DNA of 48,417 bases from Terriglobia bacterium (GCA_020073545.1 JAIQEZ010000022.1:1-48417), one strand, 5' to 3'. Shown: positions 35,217 through 43,735, counted from the first letter of the stretch. The notes: generated from the sequence alone by a model not told the origin. Program-made: numbers and translations.

Positions 35217-36014
35217 CTATGCGGGACGCGCTTGCGCTTCTCGGCGGCTCAGAACGTTCTCGATGGCGCAGCGTACGACGTGGGTGAGCTGATAACCGGT
35301 GAGAGGAGCAACAATAAAGTCAAACGCGCCCCCGGTGATCGTTTGGAGGTAGAGGCCGGCATTCGCCGGGCGCGCCACGACGATGACGTTCACGGGCTTG
35401 GGGGCCTTCATCGCCAGGCTCACCACGTCCGCCCAGATGCCGTCCGGGAGCTTGGGCTGAGTGAAGATCAGGTGCGGTGGGTTCGGTCCCGCCAGCAGAG
35501 GCTGAGCTTCCTGGAAACTCCGCAAGGAGCACACCTTCACAGACTGAGCTTCTAGAGCCGATTTCAGCGCATCCAGAGGGTCTCCGAGTTCGTGCAGGAG
35601 CAGTGTCGAGATTTCTTCGGACCCAGGATGTCGTGTGGGCCCCAGGGGCCAATACCCGCGGTTCTGGAAATGCTTTTCGGGCGGCGGCGGTGCGTGGGAA
35701 ATCCTCAGCGTCCTGTCCGTTCCGCCCGCACGCTTTGTGTGTGGGTAGTGCTGGGCTCGGTATTCCCGGACATCCAGCTCTTCGATACACAGATCGGCTT
35801 CCGCGCGCGACTCTTGTGTCTCCCCCTTCAATTCCCGCTGCAGCCGGGCAGAACTGATGCCGGGGCCATCCTGGAATTTCAAGCGGTCCGCACTGAACTC
35901 CTCGGATCGGATTTTGACCGTGAACTCGCGGGCCTCTCGGGGTGGATCGACAACGTGAAAAGTATATATACGAGAACCAACGGAATTATCCAAGCCGACG
36001 TACTGTATGTACAT
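35217..36014 (-). CDS. Fusion of unknown domain with degenerate receiver
   Basis: 265 residues. Residues 1-95 (MYIQYVGLDNSVGSRIYTFH, DPPREAREFTVKIRSE, RLKFQDGPGISSARLQREL) form a conserved-looking domain I know only as an acidobacterial hypothetical. Residues about 133-260 are a receiver fold paralogous to the protein at 21024-21509 (shared: PPHLIFTQPKLPDGIWAD, PVNVIVVA, GAFDFIV-P-L). Here the phospho-acceptor Asp is Gln186, and the acidic pair and conserved Lys are also absent, so it cannot act as a normal phosphoreceiver. ATG 36014 has AAAGG 8 nt upstream; an upstream ATG at 36071 is less likely. Confidence 0.7.
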   Translation of the reverse strand: MYIQYVGLDNSVGSRIYTFHVVDPPREAREFTVKIRSEEFSADRLKFQDGPGISSARLQRELKGETQESRAEADLCIEELDVREYRAQHYPHTKRAGGTDRTLRISHAPPPPEKHFQNRGYWPLGPTRHPGSEEISTLLLHELGDPLDALKSALEAQSVKVCSLRSFQEAQPLLAGPNPPHLIFTQPKLPDGIWADVVSLAMKAPKPVNVIVVARPANAGLYLQTITGGAFDFIVAPLTGYQLTHVVRCAIENVLSRREAQARPA

Positions 36015-36254
36015 GGCAGCAACCTTTCGTGATCTCTGAGAGCGTGGAGCCACCGCGTCCCTGGTGGGCAATCGGCGTTAAGGATTCACGCTTGCGTCCT
36101 CGTGCCGCGTTCACGGGGGGGGCCGAACCTGGATGACTGTTTACGACCGGTGTACGAGCGCCGGCGCTGGTACACCAGTCTCCCCATAGTCACGACTTCA
36201 ATCCGCAGAGCTCGATGGCATGATCGACATGAGGCGGAACCCCGGGCGCGACGA

Positions 36255-36437
36255 TCAGCCTCCGCGCCTCTTCAGGGCATCTTGGTCTTCAACCACTTGG
36301 AAGACCGCCTCAGATACCGTTAGCTTTCTCACGCCCACGCGGCAAAAATACACCGTCGTATGATGGCGGGCACACTCCAAGATCGTGCCCCATCCGAACC
36401 TGCCGTGGCGAACGTATTGCCCAAGCTTCAGTTTCAT
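36255..36437 (-). CDS. DUF3553-like small protein
   Basis: 60 residues. KLGQYVRHGRFGWGTILEC, then TTVYFCRVGVRKLTV and a short helix. This is the small SH3/Tudor-like barrel (DUF3553, also at the end of UvrD-type helicases, 'VRHxxFGxGxVL'). GGAG lies 6 nt before ATG. It starts 14 bp after the RRM gene stop, so both are likely in one transcript; a nucleic-acid-related role is plausible. Confidence 0.7.
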   Translation of the reverse strand: MKLKLGQYVRHGRFGWGTILECARHHTTVYFCRVGVRKLTVSEAVFQVVEDQDALKRRGG

Positions 36438-36451
36438 TGGCTGCTCCGTAC

Positions 36452-36778
36452 TCAGAAGCGCCCGCCGCGTCCGTAGCGACCTCGGTCACCTCGGTCGCCA
36501 CCGCCTGGGCCTCTGCCAAACCCCGTCCGCTGGGGCTTCGCCTCATTCACCGTCAACGCACGGCCCTCAAGAGACTGACCATTCAATCCGGCGATTGCCC
36601 GCTGGAGGTCTTCGCCTTCAGCAAGCTCGACAAAGCCGAATCCCCGCGGCGTCCCCGTCATCTTGTCGCGAATCACCACCGCCGACGCCACTTGAAAGCC
36701 GGCTTGAGTGACAAAATCGTTGAGTTGACCGTCGGTCGTGCTATGGGGAATATTACCTACGAAAAGTTTAGTAGCCAT
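36452..36778 (-). CDS. RRM-domain RNA-binding protein
   Basis: 108 residues. One RNA-recognition motif with RNP2 KLFVGNIP and RNP1 RGFGFVEL, then a Gly/Arg-rich tail (GFGRGPGGGDRGDRGRYGRG). Proteins of this kind in bacteria resemble cold-inducible cyanobacterial Rbp proteins. ATG 36778 has GGAGG 6 nt upstream and gives the domain start MATKLFVG. A second RRM gene lies at 40427-40780. Confidence 0.93.
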   Translation of the reverse strand: MATKLFVGNIPHSTTDGQLNDFVTQAGFQVASAVVIRDKMTGTPRGFGFVELAEGEDLQRAIAGLNGQSLEGRALTVNEAKPQRTGFGRGPGGGDRGDRGRYGRGGRF

Positions 36779-36878
36779 CCGATCCTCCAATTGAAAGCGG
36801 CCTTGGGAGGTCCGCCGGGTTACGTTCACTGAAAAACTTGCCTGCGCAGGATGCCGCAGTCAGGGTTGCTTTCTCGTG

Positions 36879-37700
36879 CTAGGGGCGAAAGTTTGGTTTG
36901 TTCGGTACCCTGGCCTTGTCTTGCTCGGCGCGGTCCTCCGTATCTTGTTTCTTCTGACGATCAATTTCTCGTTGGGGAGCCTCTTGCTCGTCCAGCCGGA
37001 TCGCCTCGACGATAGCGGCCCCAGCCAGGGCATCAAGCCGTTTCGAAAATCCCACCATCCCAAAAGTCGGCTGATAGGTGGAACGGAAGAGGTTGAACGA
37101 GTATTGGGAGTCTTCCCAACGCGCGAGGACCACCTCGCTCTCGTTATAGACTTGAGACGAAGAGAAGGTGATCTCGGTGGCGGGGTTTGTGGCAGTCCCG
37201 TACTGCGTCGAAATCGCTTCGACCAGGTCCTTAGTTGTCAGCCCTTCGGTTCTATACCGATCGTAATTGACCACGATCCGATAGAGCTCCCCGTTGTAAA
37301 AGCTGAACAGGATGACCCTGAGCGGGTCCGCTTGGGGTGAAGAACTGAGAGAGAGCCGGGGCTGCCAGGTCAGTTCTTGAATCACCGCCGGACGTTGATG
37401 GATCGCCTTCGCCTCCGACGCTTTCATGTCGACGAGCCTCGCGACCGCGGGCAGGTTCATCCCAAATTGAAAGTCCCGGTACCTGGAAAGGTCGTGCGCG
37501 TCCGTCAGACGCGCCATGGCTGGGTCCGTTGGGAGCCCAGGACGGAGAAAGCTATGGGGTTGCAGGTCCATTTTTTGAATCACCGGAAGGCGTGGGTGGA
37601 TCGCCCTGGCCTCAGTCGATTTCACATCTTGCGCATAAATCAAAGATACCGACAGCATGGCCCAAGAGACTGTGATGGCGATGTCACGAATGCTAATCAT
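36879..37700 (-). CDS. Secreted protein of unknown function with internal repeat
   Basis: 273 residues with a short signal peptide (DIAITVSWAMLSVSLIYAQ). Residues 25-48 and 91-114 are an internal duplication (13 of 24 identical: D-x-K-x2-E-A-x-A-I-H-x-R-x3-V-I-Q-x4-Q-P). A mixed alpha/beta region follows (VILFSFYNGELYRIVVNYDR, LVEAISTQYG), then a helical, charged tail (REIDRQKKQDTEDRAEQDK). Family not known to me. AAGGAG 8 nt before ATG supports the start. Confidence 0.7.
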   Translation of the reverse strand: MISIRDIAITVSWAMLSVSLIYAQDVKSTEARAIHPRLPVIQKMDLQPHSFLRPGLPTDPAMARLTDAHDLSRYRDFQFGMNLPAVARLVDMKASEAKAIHQRPAVIQELTWQPRLSLSSSPQADPLRVILFSFYNGELYRIVVNYDRYRTEGLTTKDLVEAISTQYGTATNPATEITFSSSQVYNESEVVLARWEDSQYSFNLFRSTYQPTFGMVGFSKRLDALAGAAIVEAIRLDEQEAPQREIDRQKKQDTEDRAEQDKARVPNKPNFRP

Positions 37701-37763
37701 GGAAGTTCTCCTTCCGGGGACTTGATACGTTGCGATTGCAGCGCGCGTTCAACTCGACAGAGG

Positions 37764-37955
37764 TCAGCCGAACCGACCCGAGCCAATCGGCTCCAGAGTC
37801 CCTGACACGGTACTGGCTAACTCGGACGCGGCGATGGTCGTCCCTGGCGCATTGTTTTCCAGCACCTTCCGCAAATCTCGGATGCGCCTTCGTTCGAGAA
37901 TCTTGCGCTTTCGTTCCCGGCCAAACCTGGATTTGTCACCATTTCTTCCCGACAC
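37764..37955 (-). CDS. Small basic protein, 63 aa
   Basis: GTG 37955 preceded by AGGAGGG at 4-5 nt. The N-terminal half is strongly basic (SGRNGDKSRFGRERKRKILE, RRRIRDLRKVLENN). The 'RNGDKxRFGRERK' opening recurs, to my knowledge, in small acidobacterial proteins of unknown function, perhaps nucleic-acid binding. The C-terminal half is neutral and less conserved-looking. Confidence 0.6.
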   Translation of the reverse strand: MSGRNGDKSRFGRERKRKILERRRIRDLRKVLENNAPGTTIAASELASTVSGTLEPIGSGRFG

Positions 37956-38088
37956 AGTTCCCTCCTTTCCGTAAGGCGTGGGGCGTGGAACAGAAACATA
38001 CTCTCCTGAATTATGTCTCGCGTGGGCAGAGACAGTCACGTGAGGGGGTGGACTTGCCGCCCCTTACCGGATGCAAGGCCCTTCCACC

Positions 38089-38409
38089 TTAACCTGCGGC
38101 GCGCGCAGCTAGTGTGTGAAACGTCGAGTTGGACACCTCATAGGTTTGAATACTAGGATTTCCTTCGACCACTCGCGCCAGGGCCTTGAGCACCTGTGGA
38201 TACGTTCGGCGGTCGTAAGCATCCGCATCCTCTTTCCGGTCCCACAGACTGATTCCCACCGCTTCCGTTCCACCGGGGACGACGAACGCAATTTCGTCCT
38301 GGAAGCCTCGCAGTTTCCGCAGCACGGGAATGATTTCCTGGTCAAGCGTCCGCGTAAACTCCGCAACGCTGTTGGGCTTCAGATGCATGGAAACGTGGCG
38401 AGCGACCAT
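38089..38409 (-). CDS. ABM-like (antibiotic biosynthesis monooxygenase-type) dimeric barrel protein
   Basis: 106 residues. VARHVSMHLKPNSVAEFTRT, IPVLRKLRGFQDEIAFVV, AVGISLWDRKEDADAY match the short alpha/beta ferredoxin-like barrel of ABM/YgiN-type proteins. The catalytic role is often unproven in these. ATG 38409 has GGAGG 7 nt upstream. It is divergent from the XRE regulator and shares a palindrome-rich promoter region with it. Confidence 0.7.
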   Translation of the reverse strand: MVARHVSMHLKPNSVAEFTRTLDQEIIPVLRKLRGFQDEIAFVVPGGTEAVGISLWDRKEDADAYDRRTYPQVLKALARVVEGNPSIQTYEVSNSTFHTLAARAAG

Positions 38410-38598
38410 GTTAACCTCCCTGGATCTCATCTAAGAGGTTTGATTTCAGATAACCTGAATTAGTTCAGATGACCCGGAAGATGAGAGTGAGAGGACTCAT
38501 CTCCTTAACTAGATTAGGTTAATCTCCTTGACTTGTCAAGTTAAATCTGCTAGTTTGTTGAAGAATTAATCAGGCCTAGTTAAGGCCAGGAGAATCTG
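38410..38598. promoter_or_regulatory. Divergent regulatory region with operator-like repeats
   Basis: AT-rich against its surroundings. Perfect palindrome CTTGAC-TT-GTCAAG (38527-38540) overlaps a TTGACT -35 (38528-38533) with TAGTTT 17 bp later (38551-38556) reading towards the XRE gene. A direct repeat TTCAGATAACC / TTCAGATGACC is at 38445-38455 and 38464-38474. TTAAC-N8-GTTAA (38505-38522) and AGATGAG/CTCATCT (38479-38502) add more symmetry. Autoregulation by the XRE protein is likely. Confidence 0.55.
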
Positions 38599-39456
38599 GT
38601 GAATGTCGCGTGGGTAATCAGGCAGCGCCTTGAACAGTTAGAGCTTGAGCAACGGGACTTGGCAACCGCCGCGCAAGTCACGGAGTCCTACATCTCACAG
38701 TTGCTGACCTGCAAAAAAGTGCCCCCCGCGCCAAGCCGCACTGATATTTATGACAAGATGGGAGATTTTCTGAAGTTCCCGAGTGGTGAGCTTGCGAAGC
38801 TGGCAGACCTGCAACGTAGGGAAGAACTGAAGAAGAAACTCGGGGACCCACCTGCTCCCCTGTTCAAAGAGGTTCGAGAGTCGATTCTCCGCAAGTGCGC
38901 TCCCGACAAAGAAAGGGAGGTACGCGCGATTTTTGAGACCCAGCCTTTCGGCGAACTGGAACGCCTGGTCACCCAGAAGCTTTTGGACGTGGCCAAGAGA
39001 ATTGTCGAGGGGGAACTGGAAAGCGAAAACTGGCTTCGCTTGGTGGCTCGACTGAGCAACCGGAGCTATGAACAGATGCGGGTCATCGTGCTCGAGTTCC
39101 TGGATACGGATATCTTCAACGTGTCGTTGGAGAATTGCAGCGCCTTCCTGGATCCGCTGATTGAATCTTGGGACATCGACTTGGCGAATTTCGGCATGGA
39201 GATTGTTTTGAACCGGAGAGTGGTCCCGGGGCAGCCAATGAGATTTGAGTTTATGGAAAAGGAACGCGAGCAGCCTTCTAGGGAGGAACCTGGATTAAGA
39301 GAATTCCTCCAGGATCGTTCTCTCAGCGGGAATGCCACCCAGGATGAAATTGAGTTTCTAAGGAAGCTCCGGTTCAAGGGAAAGCGGCCCACCCCACTCT
39401 ATTATTACCGTGAATTGCAGAGCCTCAGAGACCCCCTCCATTTTCGCACCCCGTAG
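38599..39456 (+). CDS. XRE-family regulator with large C-terminal domain
   Basis: 285 residues. N-terminal helix-turn-helix: VIRQRLEQLELEQRDLATAAQ, VTESYISQLLTCKKVPPAPS. The rest (to the C-terminus RDPLHFRTP) is helical and charged, with FETQPFGELERLVTQKL, NRSYEQMRVIVLEFL and LRKLRFKGKRPTPLYYYREL; I know it only from acidobacterial regulators. GTG 38599 with AGGAGA 7 nt upstream. Probably controls itself and the divergent ABM-like gene. Confidence 0.8.
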   Translation: MNVAWVIRQRLEQLELEQRDLATAAQVTESYISQLLTCKKVPPAPSRTDIYDKMGDFLKFPSGELAKLADLQRREELKKKLGDPPAPLFKEVRESILRKCAPDKEREVRAIFETQPFGELERLVTQKLLDVAKRIVEGELESENWLRLVARLSNRSYEQMRVIVLEFLDTDIFNVSLENCSAFLDPLIESWDIDLANFGMEIVLNRRVVPGQPMRFEFMEKEREQPSREEPGLREFLQDRSLSGNATQDEIEFLRKLRFKGKRPTPLYYYRELQSLRDPLHFRTP

Positions 39457-39867
39457 ATCATTTCCTGTGAGTACCTTGTCGATGTGGTTCCGGCACGCAG
39501 TCCTCGTCCGGCTGCGCAAAACCCCCATACAACCACTTATCGGGTCAGAACCGGGCAGGTTTTCGACACACGGACGCTCATCCTACGGGGAGACAGATCC
39601 CCATCGCCCCGACGATGATGCAATTAGCACGTTCGCAAATTGTTGCCGTCGGTTCTCCACATCGCTCTCCCAAAGTCGCCCACTCGGAAGTTACTCTCCG
39701 GGCTGCTCCCGACAACTGCCGCCTCCACGGACCCAAGAAATTTGCCACCAAGCTCATGGTCGTTGAACTGACCGACGAAGCCCCTCCGCCAAAACTCCTG
39801 CCAGCCAAGCGCAAGAGAGCCTCTACCCGGCTTTCTCCAGTCACGATATTGGCAAGTGGCAAGTAAG
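39457..39867. other. Region between XRE gene and structured RNA
   Basis: An 83-codon open frame (39615-39866) is present but has no ribosome site and no recognisable motif; I do not call it. If the following RNA is omega-RNA-like, its guide would be encoded at the right edge of this region, just upstream of about 39868. Confidence 0.4.
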
Positions 39868-40110
39868 CGAGAAGGCGGAGTGGCCGACAAGGCTACGAAC
39901 CTTGCGGGGTGAAAGTCCTCGTGCCGTCAATTACCTGTAGTCGGGCGGTTAGCACATCCGGCGCGTATGGAAGCAACGAAGCACGATATGCCCGAACGCA
40001 AGAGCCTCGGCGGCCGCAGGGCGCAGCAGTGGCAGCGACCTGCGAGGCAAGCGAACTCGGAGGCCTGAACATAAGGAAATGTGATCCTGTTTTTGACGCA
40101 ACGTAGAACA
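39868..40110 (+). ncRNA. Large structured RNA candidate, HEARO/omega-RNA-like or group II intron domain I
   Basis: Nested helices are visible: CAAGG-ctacgaa-CCTTG (39888-39904), immediately CGGGG-tgaaagt-CCTCG (39905-39921), long-range TCGGGC (39941-39946) with GCCCGA (39990-39995), CGCAGG (40015-40020) with CCTGCG (40039-40044), and ACAT-aaggaa-ATGT (40069-40082). Unpaired purine-rich linkers include GGAAGCAACGAAGC and GAACGCAAGAG. A stem with a C/T-rich-ACGA-type loop followed at once by GGGTGAAAG recalls IscB-associated omega-RNA (HEARO); GAACGCAAG also occurs in group II intron domain I. No IscB, intron reverse transcriptase or other partner follows, so it is an orphan or relic. Confidence 0.5.
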
Positions 40111-40171
40111 CCGGCGGCCGCGGGTGGAACGATCCCGTGATGAGGAAAGGGGCCGCGTCAGCCCACCGGGA

Positions 40172-40369
40172 TCAATTTTGCGACTCCGACACGGGGGGTA
40201 CGACTACGCTTGCTATCGAGGCTTCATTGCCGGCAGGACTCGTGCTTTCGGCTGGAAGTTCGTTCTGCTTACGGTTGGCGAGTTTTCTCTGTGCGCGGCG
40301 TTCGGCCTTCCCACGCTGCTTTTCCATCCTCTTCATTTCCTTCTGACGCTTCTGGAATGTAGTGGCCAT
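40172..40369 (-). CDS. Small very basic protein, 65 aa
   Basis: ATG 40369 with AAGGAGA 5 nt upstream. N-terminal half MATTFQKRQKEMKRMEKQRG, KAERRAQRKLANRKQN is a charged helix; the C-terminal half is Ser/Pro/Val-rich. To my knowledge the 'TTFQKRQKEMKR' opening occurs in small acidobacterial proteins, function unknown. It lies next to an RRM gene, as does the basic protein at 37764-37955 with the other RRM gene. Confidence 0.65.
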   Translation of the reverse strand: MATTFQKRQKEMKRMEKQRGKAERRAQRKLANRKQNELPAESTSPAGNEASIASVVVPPVSESQN

Positions 40370-40426
40370 CGAGTCTCCTTCGAATCCGAATGCAAGCTGA
40401 CAATACCCCAAACGCTTCGTTTGGGA

Positions 40427-40780
40427 CTACCAGCGAGGTTCACGCGGCTGACGCGGGGCTTCGCGGTAATCTTCGTTAGAGAATCCGCCCGGTCCTCGCC
40501 CTCCACCCTTACTGCTACGCGGTGGGGTCCGCTCCGTCTTGGGACGTGCTTCGTTCACCTTAAGATTGCGGCCACCGAACTCTTTCCCATCAAGGCCAGC
40601 AATCGCCTTGGCCGCTTCTTCATCATTGGGCATTTCCACGAAAGCAAAACCGCGGGCTCGGCCAGTCTCCCGATCCATCGCTACGTGGACCCGTGTAACC
40701 TGCCCGAACCCTTTGAACAGCGCGGTCAAATCGCTTTCCGTCGTTTGGAAGCTCATATTGCCTACAAAGAGGTTTTTCAT
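40427..40780 (-). CDS. RRM-domain RNA-binding protein (second copy)
   Basis: 117 residues. RNP2 NLFVGNMS, RNP1 RGFAFVEM; tail RSSKGGGRGPGGF then Pro/Arg-rich. ATG 40780 has AGGGAG 4 nt upstream. It is a diverged paralogue of the protein at 36452-36778. Expression in cold or stress, as in cyanobacterial Rbp proteins, would be a family-based guess. Confidence 0.93.
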   Translation of the reverse strand: MKNLFVGNMSFQTTESDLTALFKGFGQVTRVHVAMDRETGRARGFAFVEMPNDEEAAKAIAGLDGKEFGGRNLKVNEARPKTERTPPRSSKGGGRGPGGFSNEDYREAPRQPREPRW

Positions 40781-40868
40781 TTTTCTCCCTTGACTACAAT
40801 ACCCCGTCGGAGACGCACAGTTTCGAGCACCGGCGCGGCCGCCCTCCAGGTTTGTCCTACAAAGAGTT

Positions 40869-42626
40869 TTAGACAAAGAGCCGGAAATGGCCCGACCGCG
40901 ACGGATGGCGGAGTTTTCGCAGCACCTTCGCTTCGATCTGGCGGATGCGCTCGCGAGTAACGGCGAAGATCCGGCCGACTTCCTCGAGAGTGCACTCGCT
41001 GTCATCGTCCAGGCCAAACCGCATCCGGATAATTGCTTCCTCGCGAGCCGTGAGCGTTTTCAGCATGGATGCCACTTGTTCCTTCAGGTTGAGGTTGATG
41101 ACTGCGTCCGACGGCGATGCAACAGCCTTATCCTCGATTAAGTCACCCAGGGCCGACTCTCCGTCCTTCCCAATGGGGGTTCCCAAAGACATGGGCTGCT
41201 GCGAAACCTTCTTGGTGCTGCGCACCTTCTCGACAGCTACCTCCAAGCGCTGGGCGATCTCTTCGGAGGTGGGCTCGCGGCCTAGCTCCTGTAGGAGTTG
41301 TCGGCTGGTACGAATCTGCTTAAGGATCGCCCCGAACATGTGTACAGGCACTCGAATCGTGCGCGCCTTATCGGCGATCGCACGCGAGACCGCCTGACGA
41401 ATCCACCATGTGGCATAGGTGGAGAACTTGTACCCTCGGCGCCAGTCGAATTTGTCAGCTCCCCTCATCAGGCCAATATTCCCTTCCTGGATCAAGTCGA
41501 GAAACTCCAGGCCCCGGTTCACGTACTTCTTGGCGATGGACACAACGAGGCGAAGGTTCGCCTCGGTCAGCTCCCTCTTCGCCCGTTCGGCTTCGGCCTC
41601 GCCGCGCAGGATCAGAGCGAGCGAACGTTTCAGGGCGGTGAGCCCGACCTCGCTCGATTTCTCGATCGCCTTTAGCTGCGAGCGGCGCGAACGCAGTTCC
41701 TTGCGTGATGCGGCGACTTTCCCGCGAGCGGCTCCGGTGCGCCGCTCAAGCCGGGCGGACTCGCGCTCCAAGGAATGAATCCGCTCGACCTCGTGCCGTA
41801 ACTTGTCAATCAGGCGCTTCTTTTCGAGCGGGTGTAACCCCATCGAGCGAGCCAGCCGCGACATCTCAACCCGCGTCCGCGACAACTGGCGACGGGCCCG
41901 CAGGTGAGCACGTTGGCTCGATCTCGGAATGTTATTTTGCCGAGCCGCCTGCCTAAGCCCCGCACCGTGGAGCCTCTTAATCTCATCGATAATCCAGAGC
42001 GTGTGGCGGGTCTTCTTCTCGATTTTTTCTGCGGTCAACTCTTCTTCATCGAACTGGACAACTTCTCTAATCGAACGCGTACCGTTGCGCAGCTCCCGGC
42101 CAATTCCGATGAGCTCATTGAGCACCAGCGGAGAACGAGAAATTGTCTTGAGCACCAGCCCGTGGCCGCGCTCCATGCGTTTGGCGATCGCCACCTCGCG
42201 TTCTCGCTTTAACAGCGGTACGCTGCCCATCTCGCGGAGATATAGCCGGACCGGATCGCTGGTTTTGTCCAGAAGGTGTGCGGTCTCGTCGAGTTCGGCC
42301 TCTTCACCGTGGACGGGATCTTCCCGCACCTTGATTTCCACGCGTTCAGGAACCCCGAGCACACCGCGTGCAGCCTTCGCCACAGGAGCGTCTTCGCAGA
42401 TATGGACGTGGTTGCGCTCGAAGGCGGAGAACAGCCTGTCGATCTCCGCCGATGTGTGCGCCTCGCTTGGCAGGATGTCGTTCACTTCGTCATAAAGGAC
42501 ATAACCGCGTTCCTTGCCCAAGTTGATGAGGCTGCTGACCCGGTCATCCTGTTCCTGAAGCACAAGCGACAAAGGTTTCTCCCCTGAACGGACGGCTAAA
42601 ATCAGCATTCCGTTTCTTAAGACCAT
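40869..42626 (-). CDS. RpoD-type primary-like sigma factor
   Basis: 585 residues. Region 1.1-like ([20 protein letters not shown]), region 1.2 ([20 protein letters not shown]), a long basic non-conserved insert, region 2 ([40 protein letters not shown]), region 3 ([16 protein letters not shown] is the 3.2 finger area) and region 4.2 ([20 protein letters not shown]). All sigma70 regions are present, so it should read -35/-10 promoters. Whether it is the housekeeping factor or a paralogue cannot be decided here. The start is uncertain: ATG 42626 or ATG 42608, both with poor ribosome sites. Confidence 0.93.
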   Translation of the reverse strand: MVLRNGMLILAVRSGEKPLSLVLQEQDDRVSSLINLGKERGYVLYDEVNDILPSEAHTSAEIDRLFSAFERNHVHICEDAPVAKAARGVLGVPERVEIKVREDPVHGEEAELDETAHLLDKTSDPVRLYLREMGSVPLLKREREVAIAKRMERGHGLVLKTISRSPLVLNELIGIGRELRNGTRSIREVVQFDEEELTAEKIEKKTRHTLWIIDEIKRLHGAGLRQAARQNNIPRSSQRAHLRARRQLSRTRVEMSRLARSMGLHPLEKKRLIDKLRHEVERIHSLERESARLERRTGAARGKVAASRKELRSRRSQLKAIEKSSEVGLTALKRSLALILRGEAEAERAKRELTEANLRLVVSIAKKYVNRGLEFLDLIQEGNIGLMRGADKFDWRRGYKFSTYATWWIRQAVSRAIADKARTIRVPVHMFGAILKQIRTSRQLLQELGREPTSEEIAQRLEVAVEKVRSTKKVSQQPMSLGTPIGKDGESALGDLIEDKAVASPSDAVINLNLKEQVASMLKTLTAREEAIIRMRFGLDDDSECTLEEVGRIFAVTRERIRQIEAKVLRKLRHPSRSGHFRLFV

Positions 42627-43197
42627 GCCATTATCGAGAAGATGCTCTGGGCGCCCCTATCGACTCATCGAAACGGCAATTCCTGGAACTCGACTGTCGT
42701 TGACGCGGGGCGACGATGCTCTTTGTGGCCTTAGCGCTGACGGCTGCAATCCTCGCCGGTCGCACGACGCCTATTGTTTAGGAACTATCCTTATCCATTG
42801 TACACCAGTTGCCCGCGTCTCGAGCTTATATTCTCAAAGCTGCGTCCAAGCCGATCGAGGGGCATTCATGCAACGATGTGCGTGCACGAGGCCATCTGGC
42901 CACAGGTCCTGGAGCACGCCCGCCTTGGCAGCCCGTAGCGCCGATATGACCGAGGGCTAGCCGAGATGGAAGATGTCCCGCTCGCCCGCCATGATTTGCA
43001 GGCTACGGGATATGCCTTCGGAGCCATTCAGACCACACGCGGCTATCCATTGAACCGCAGTTTCTGCAACGTGACGGCGTTCAACGGGGCCCACTACCAG
43101 CAGCGACCCATTCCGGATGTTGTGCGGGAATTCCAGCTAAGGACTCTGTCCATCATTTTGCGCGGGATGCCCTTGCCAATGGAAACGGCTTATATAC
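42627..43197. other. Upstream of sigma gene; no gene supported
   Basis: On the minus strand TACAAT (42802 to 42797) could be a -10 for the sigma gene, with no good -35. A 93-codon plus-strand frame at 42966-43247 has no ribosome site or family signature and runs into the transposase relic, so I leave it out. Confidence 0.4.
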
Positions 43198-43366
43198 TTA
43201 GGCAATCGCCTCTAGAAGCTCGGCATCTCCCACAAATGATCTGTTAACTGTGCGGTCACTGCTGGAGCACCTCTGAGAGCCCTGTAAGCCCGAACAAAAT
43301 TGTAATAGGCGAAGTGCAAGGCCACGCCGAACACTGAAAGCATCAGCCCTATCTGAGGCGTCTGAG
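43198..43366 (-). pseudogene. IS1-like transposase C-terminal relic, frameshifted
   Basis: One minus-strand frame reads GVALHFAYYNFVRAYRALRG then GAPAVTAQLTDHLW, the standard C-terminal segment of IS1-like DDE transposases (YYNFVR, TPAM-like, TDHLW). It then meets a stop, and the adjacent frame supplies the expected ending AELLEAIA plus TAA at 43198-43200. So a C-terminal fragment with a frameshift near 43225. No 5' part or inverted repeats were found. Confidence 0.7.
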
Positions 43367-43430
43367 AAGTCTTCTGTGAATAGACACGCCCGCAAGGAGG
43401 TTAAGGGATCTGTTTTGATCCTTCGCGAAA

Positions 43431-43449
43431 ACGGCACCCCCGGTGCCGT
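43431..43449. other. Short perfect hairpin
   Basis: ACGGCACC-CCC-GGTGCCGT, 8-bp stem with 3-nt loop, between the transposase relic and the duplicated module. Function unknown. Confidence 0.4.
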
Positions 43450-43512
43450 GCAAACAAGACGGAGAGCCCAAGGGTATCCTCACCAGGGGCTTGAGCGAGC
43501 AGCAGGCAGAGC

Positions 43513-43735
43513 GGATTTCGGTGGCGATGGAGGGACAAGGAACCATGTCGCGCCATCGGTCGGAGGAGAGGCAGTTTCGGCCCTTGGGATTCTCAGGAGT
43601 TGCGAGACTGGCCCCTTCCGTCGACGCTGGAGGCTCCGAACGCTGAAAACCCGACTGGCCATTGCATTGAGAAGCGGCTTAGGCTATATTACTAGTCGAT
43701 CGCGAAGTCAAAAGGGAAATTCCGGTTTACCTGGG
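43513..43735 (+). repeat. Duplicated module, copy 1
   Basis: About 220 bp matching 44654-44876, best over 43627-43715 (for instance CCGAACGCTGAAAACCCGAC and GGCCATTGCAT shared exactly). It includes a relic of the small ORF of copy 2 (protein level: RTLKTRLAIA conserved) and the start of the next ORF, with ATG changed to ATA (43686). Confidence 0.75.

Noticed and set aside
39615-39866. An 83-codon frame upstream of the structured RNA
   Set aside because: No ribosome site and no recognisable domain; it does not resemble the N-terminus of IscB or an intron reverse transcriptase.
42966-43247. A 93-codon frame upstream of the transposase relic
   Set aside because: No ribosome site or motif, and it overlaps the better supported minus-strand transposase remnant.
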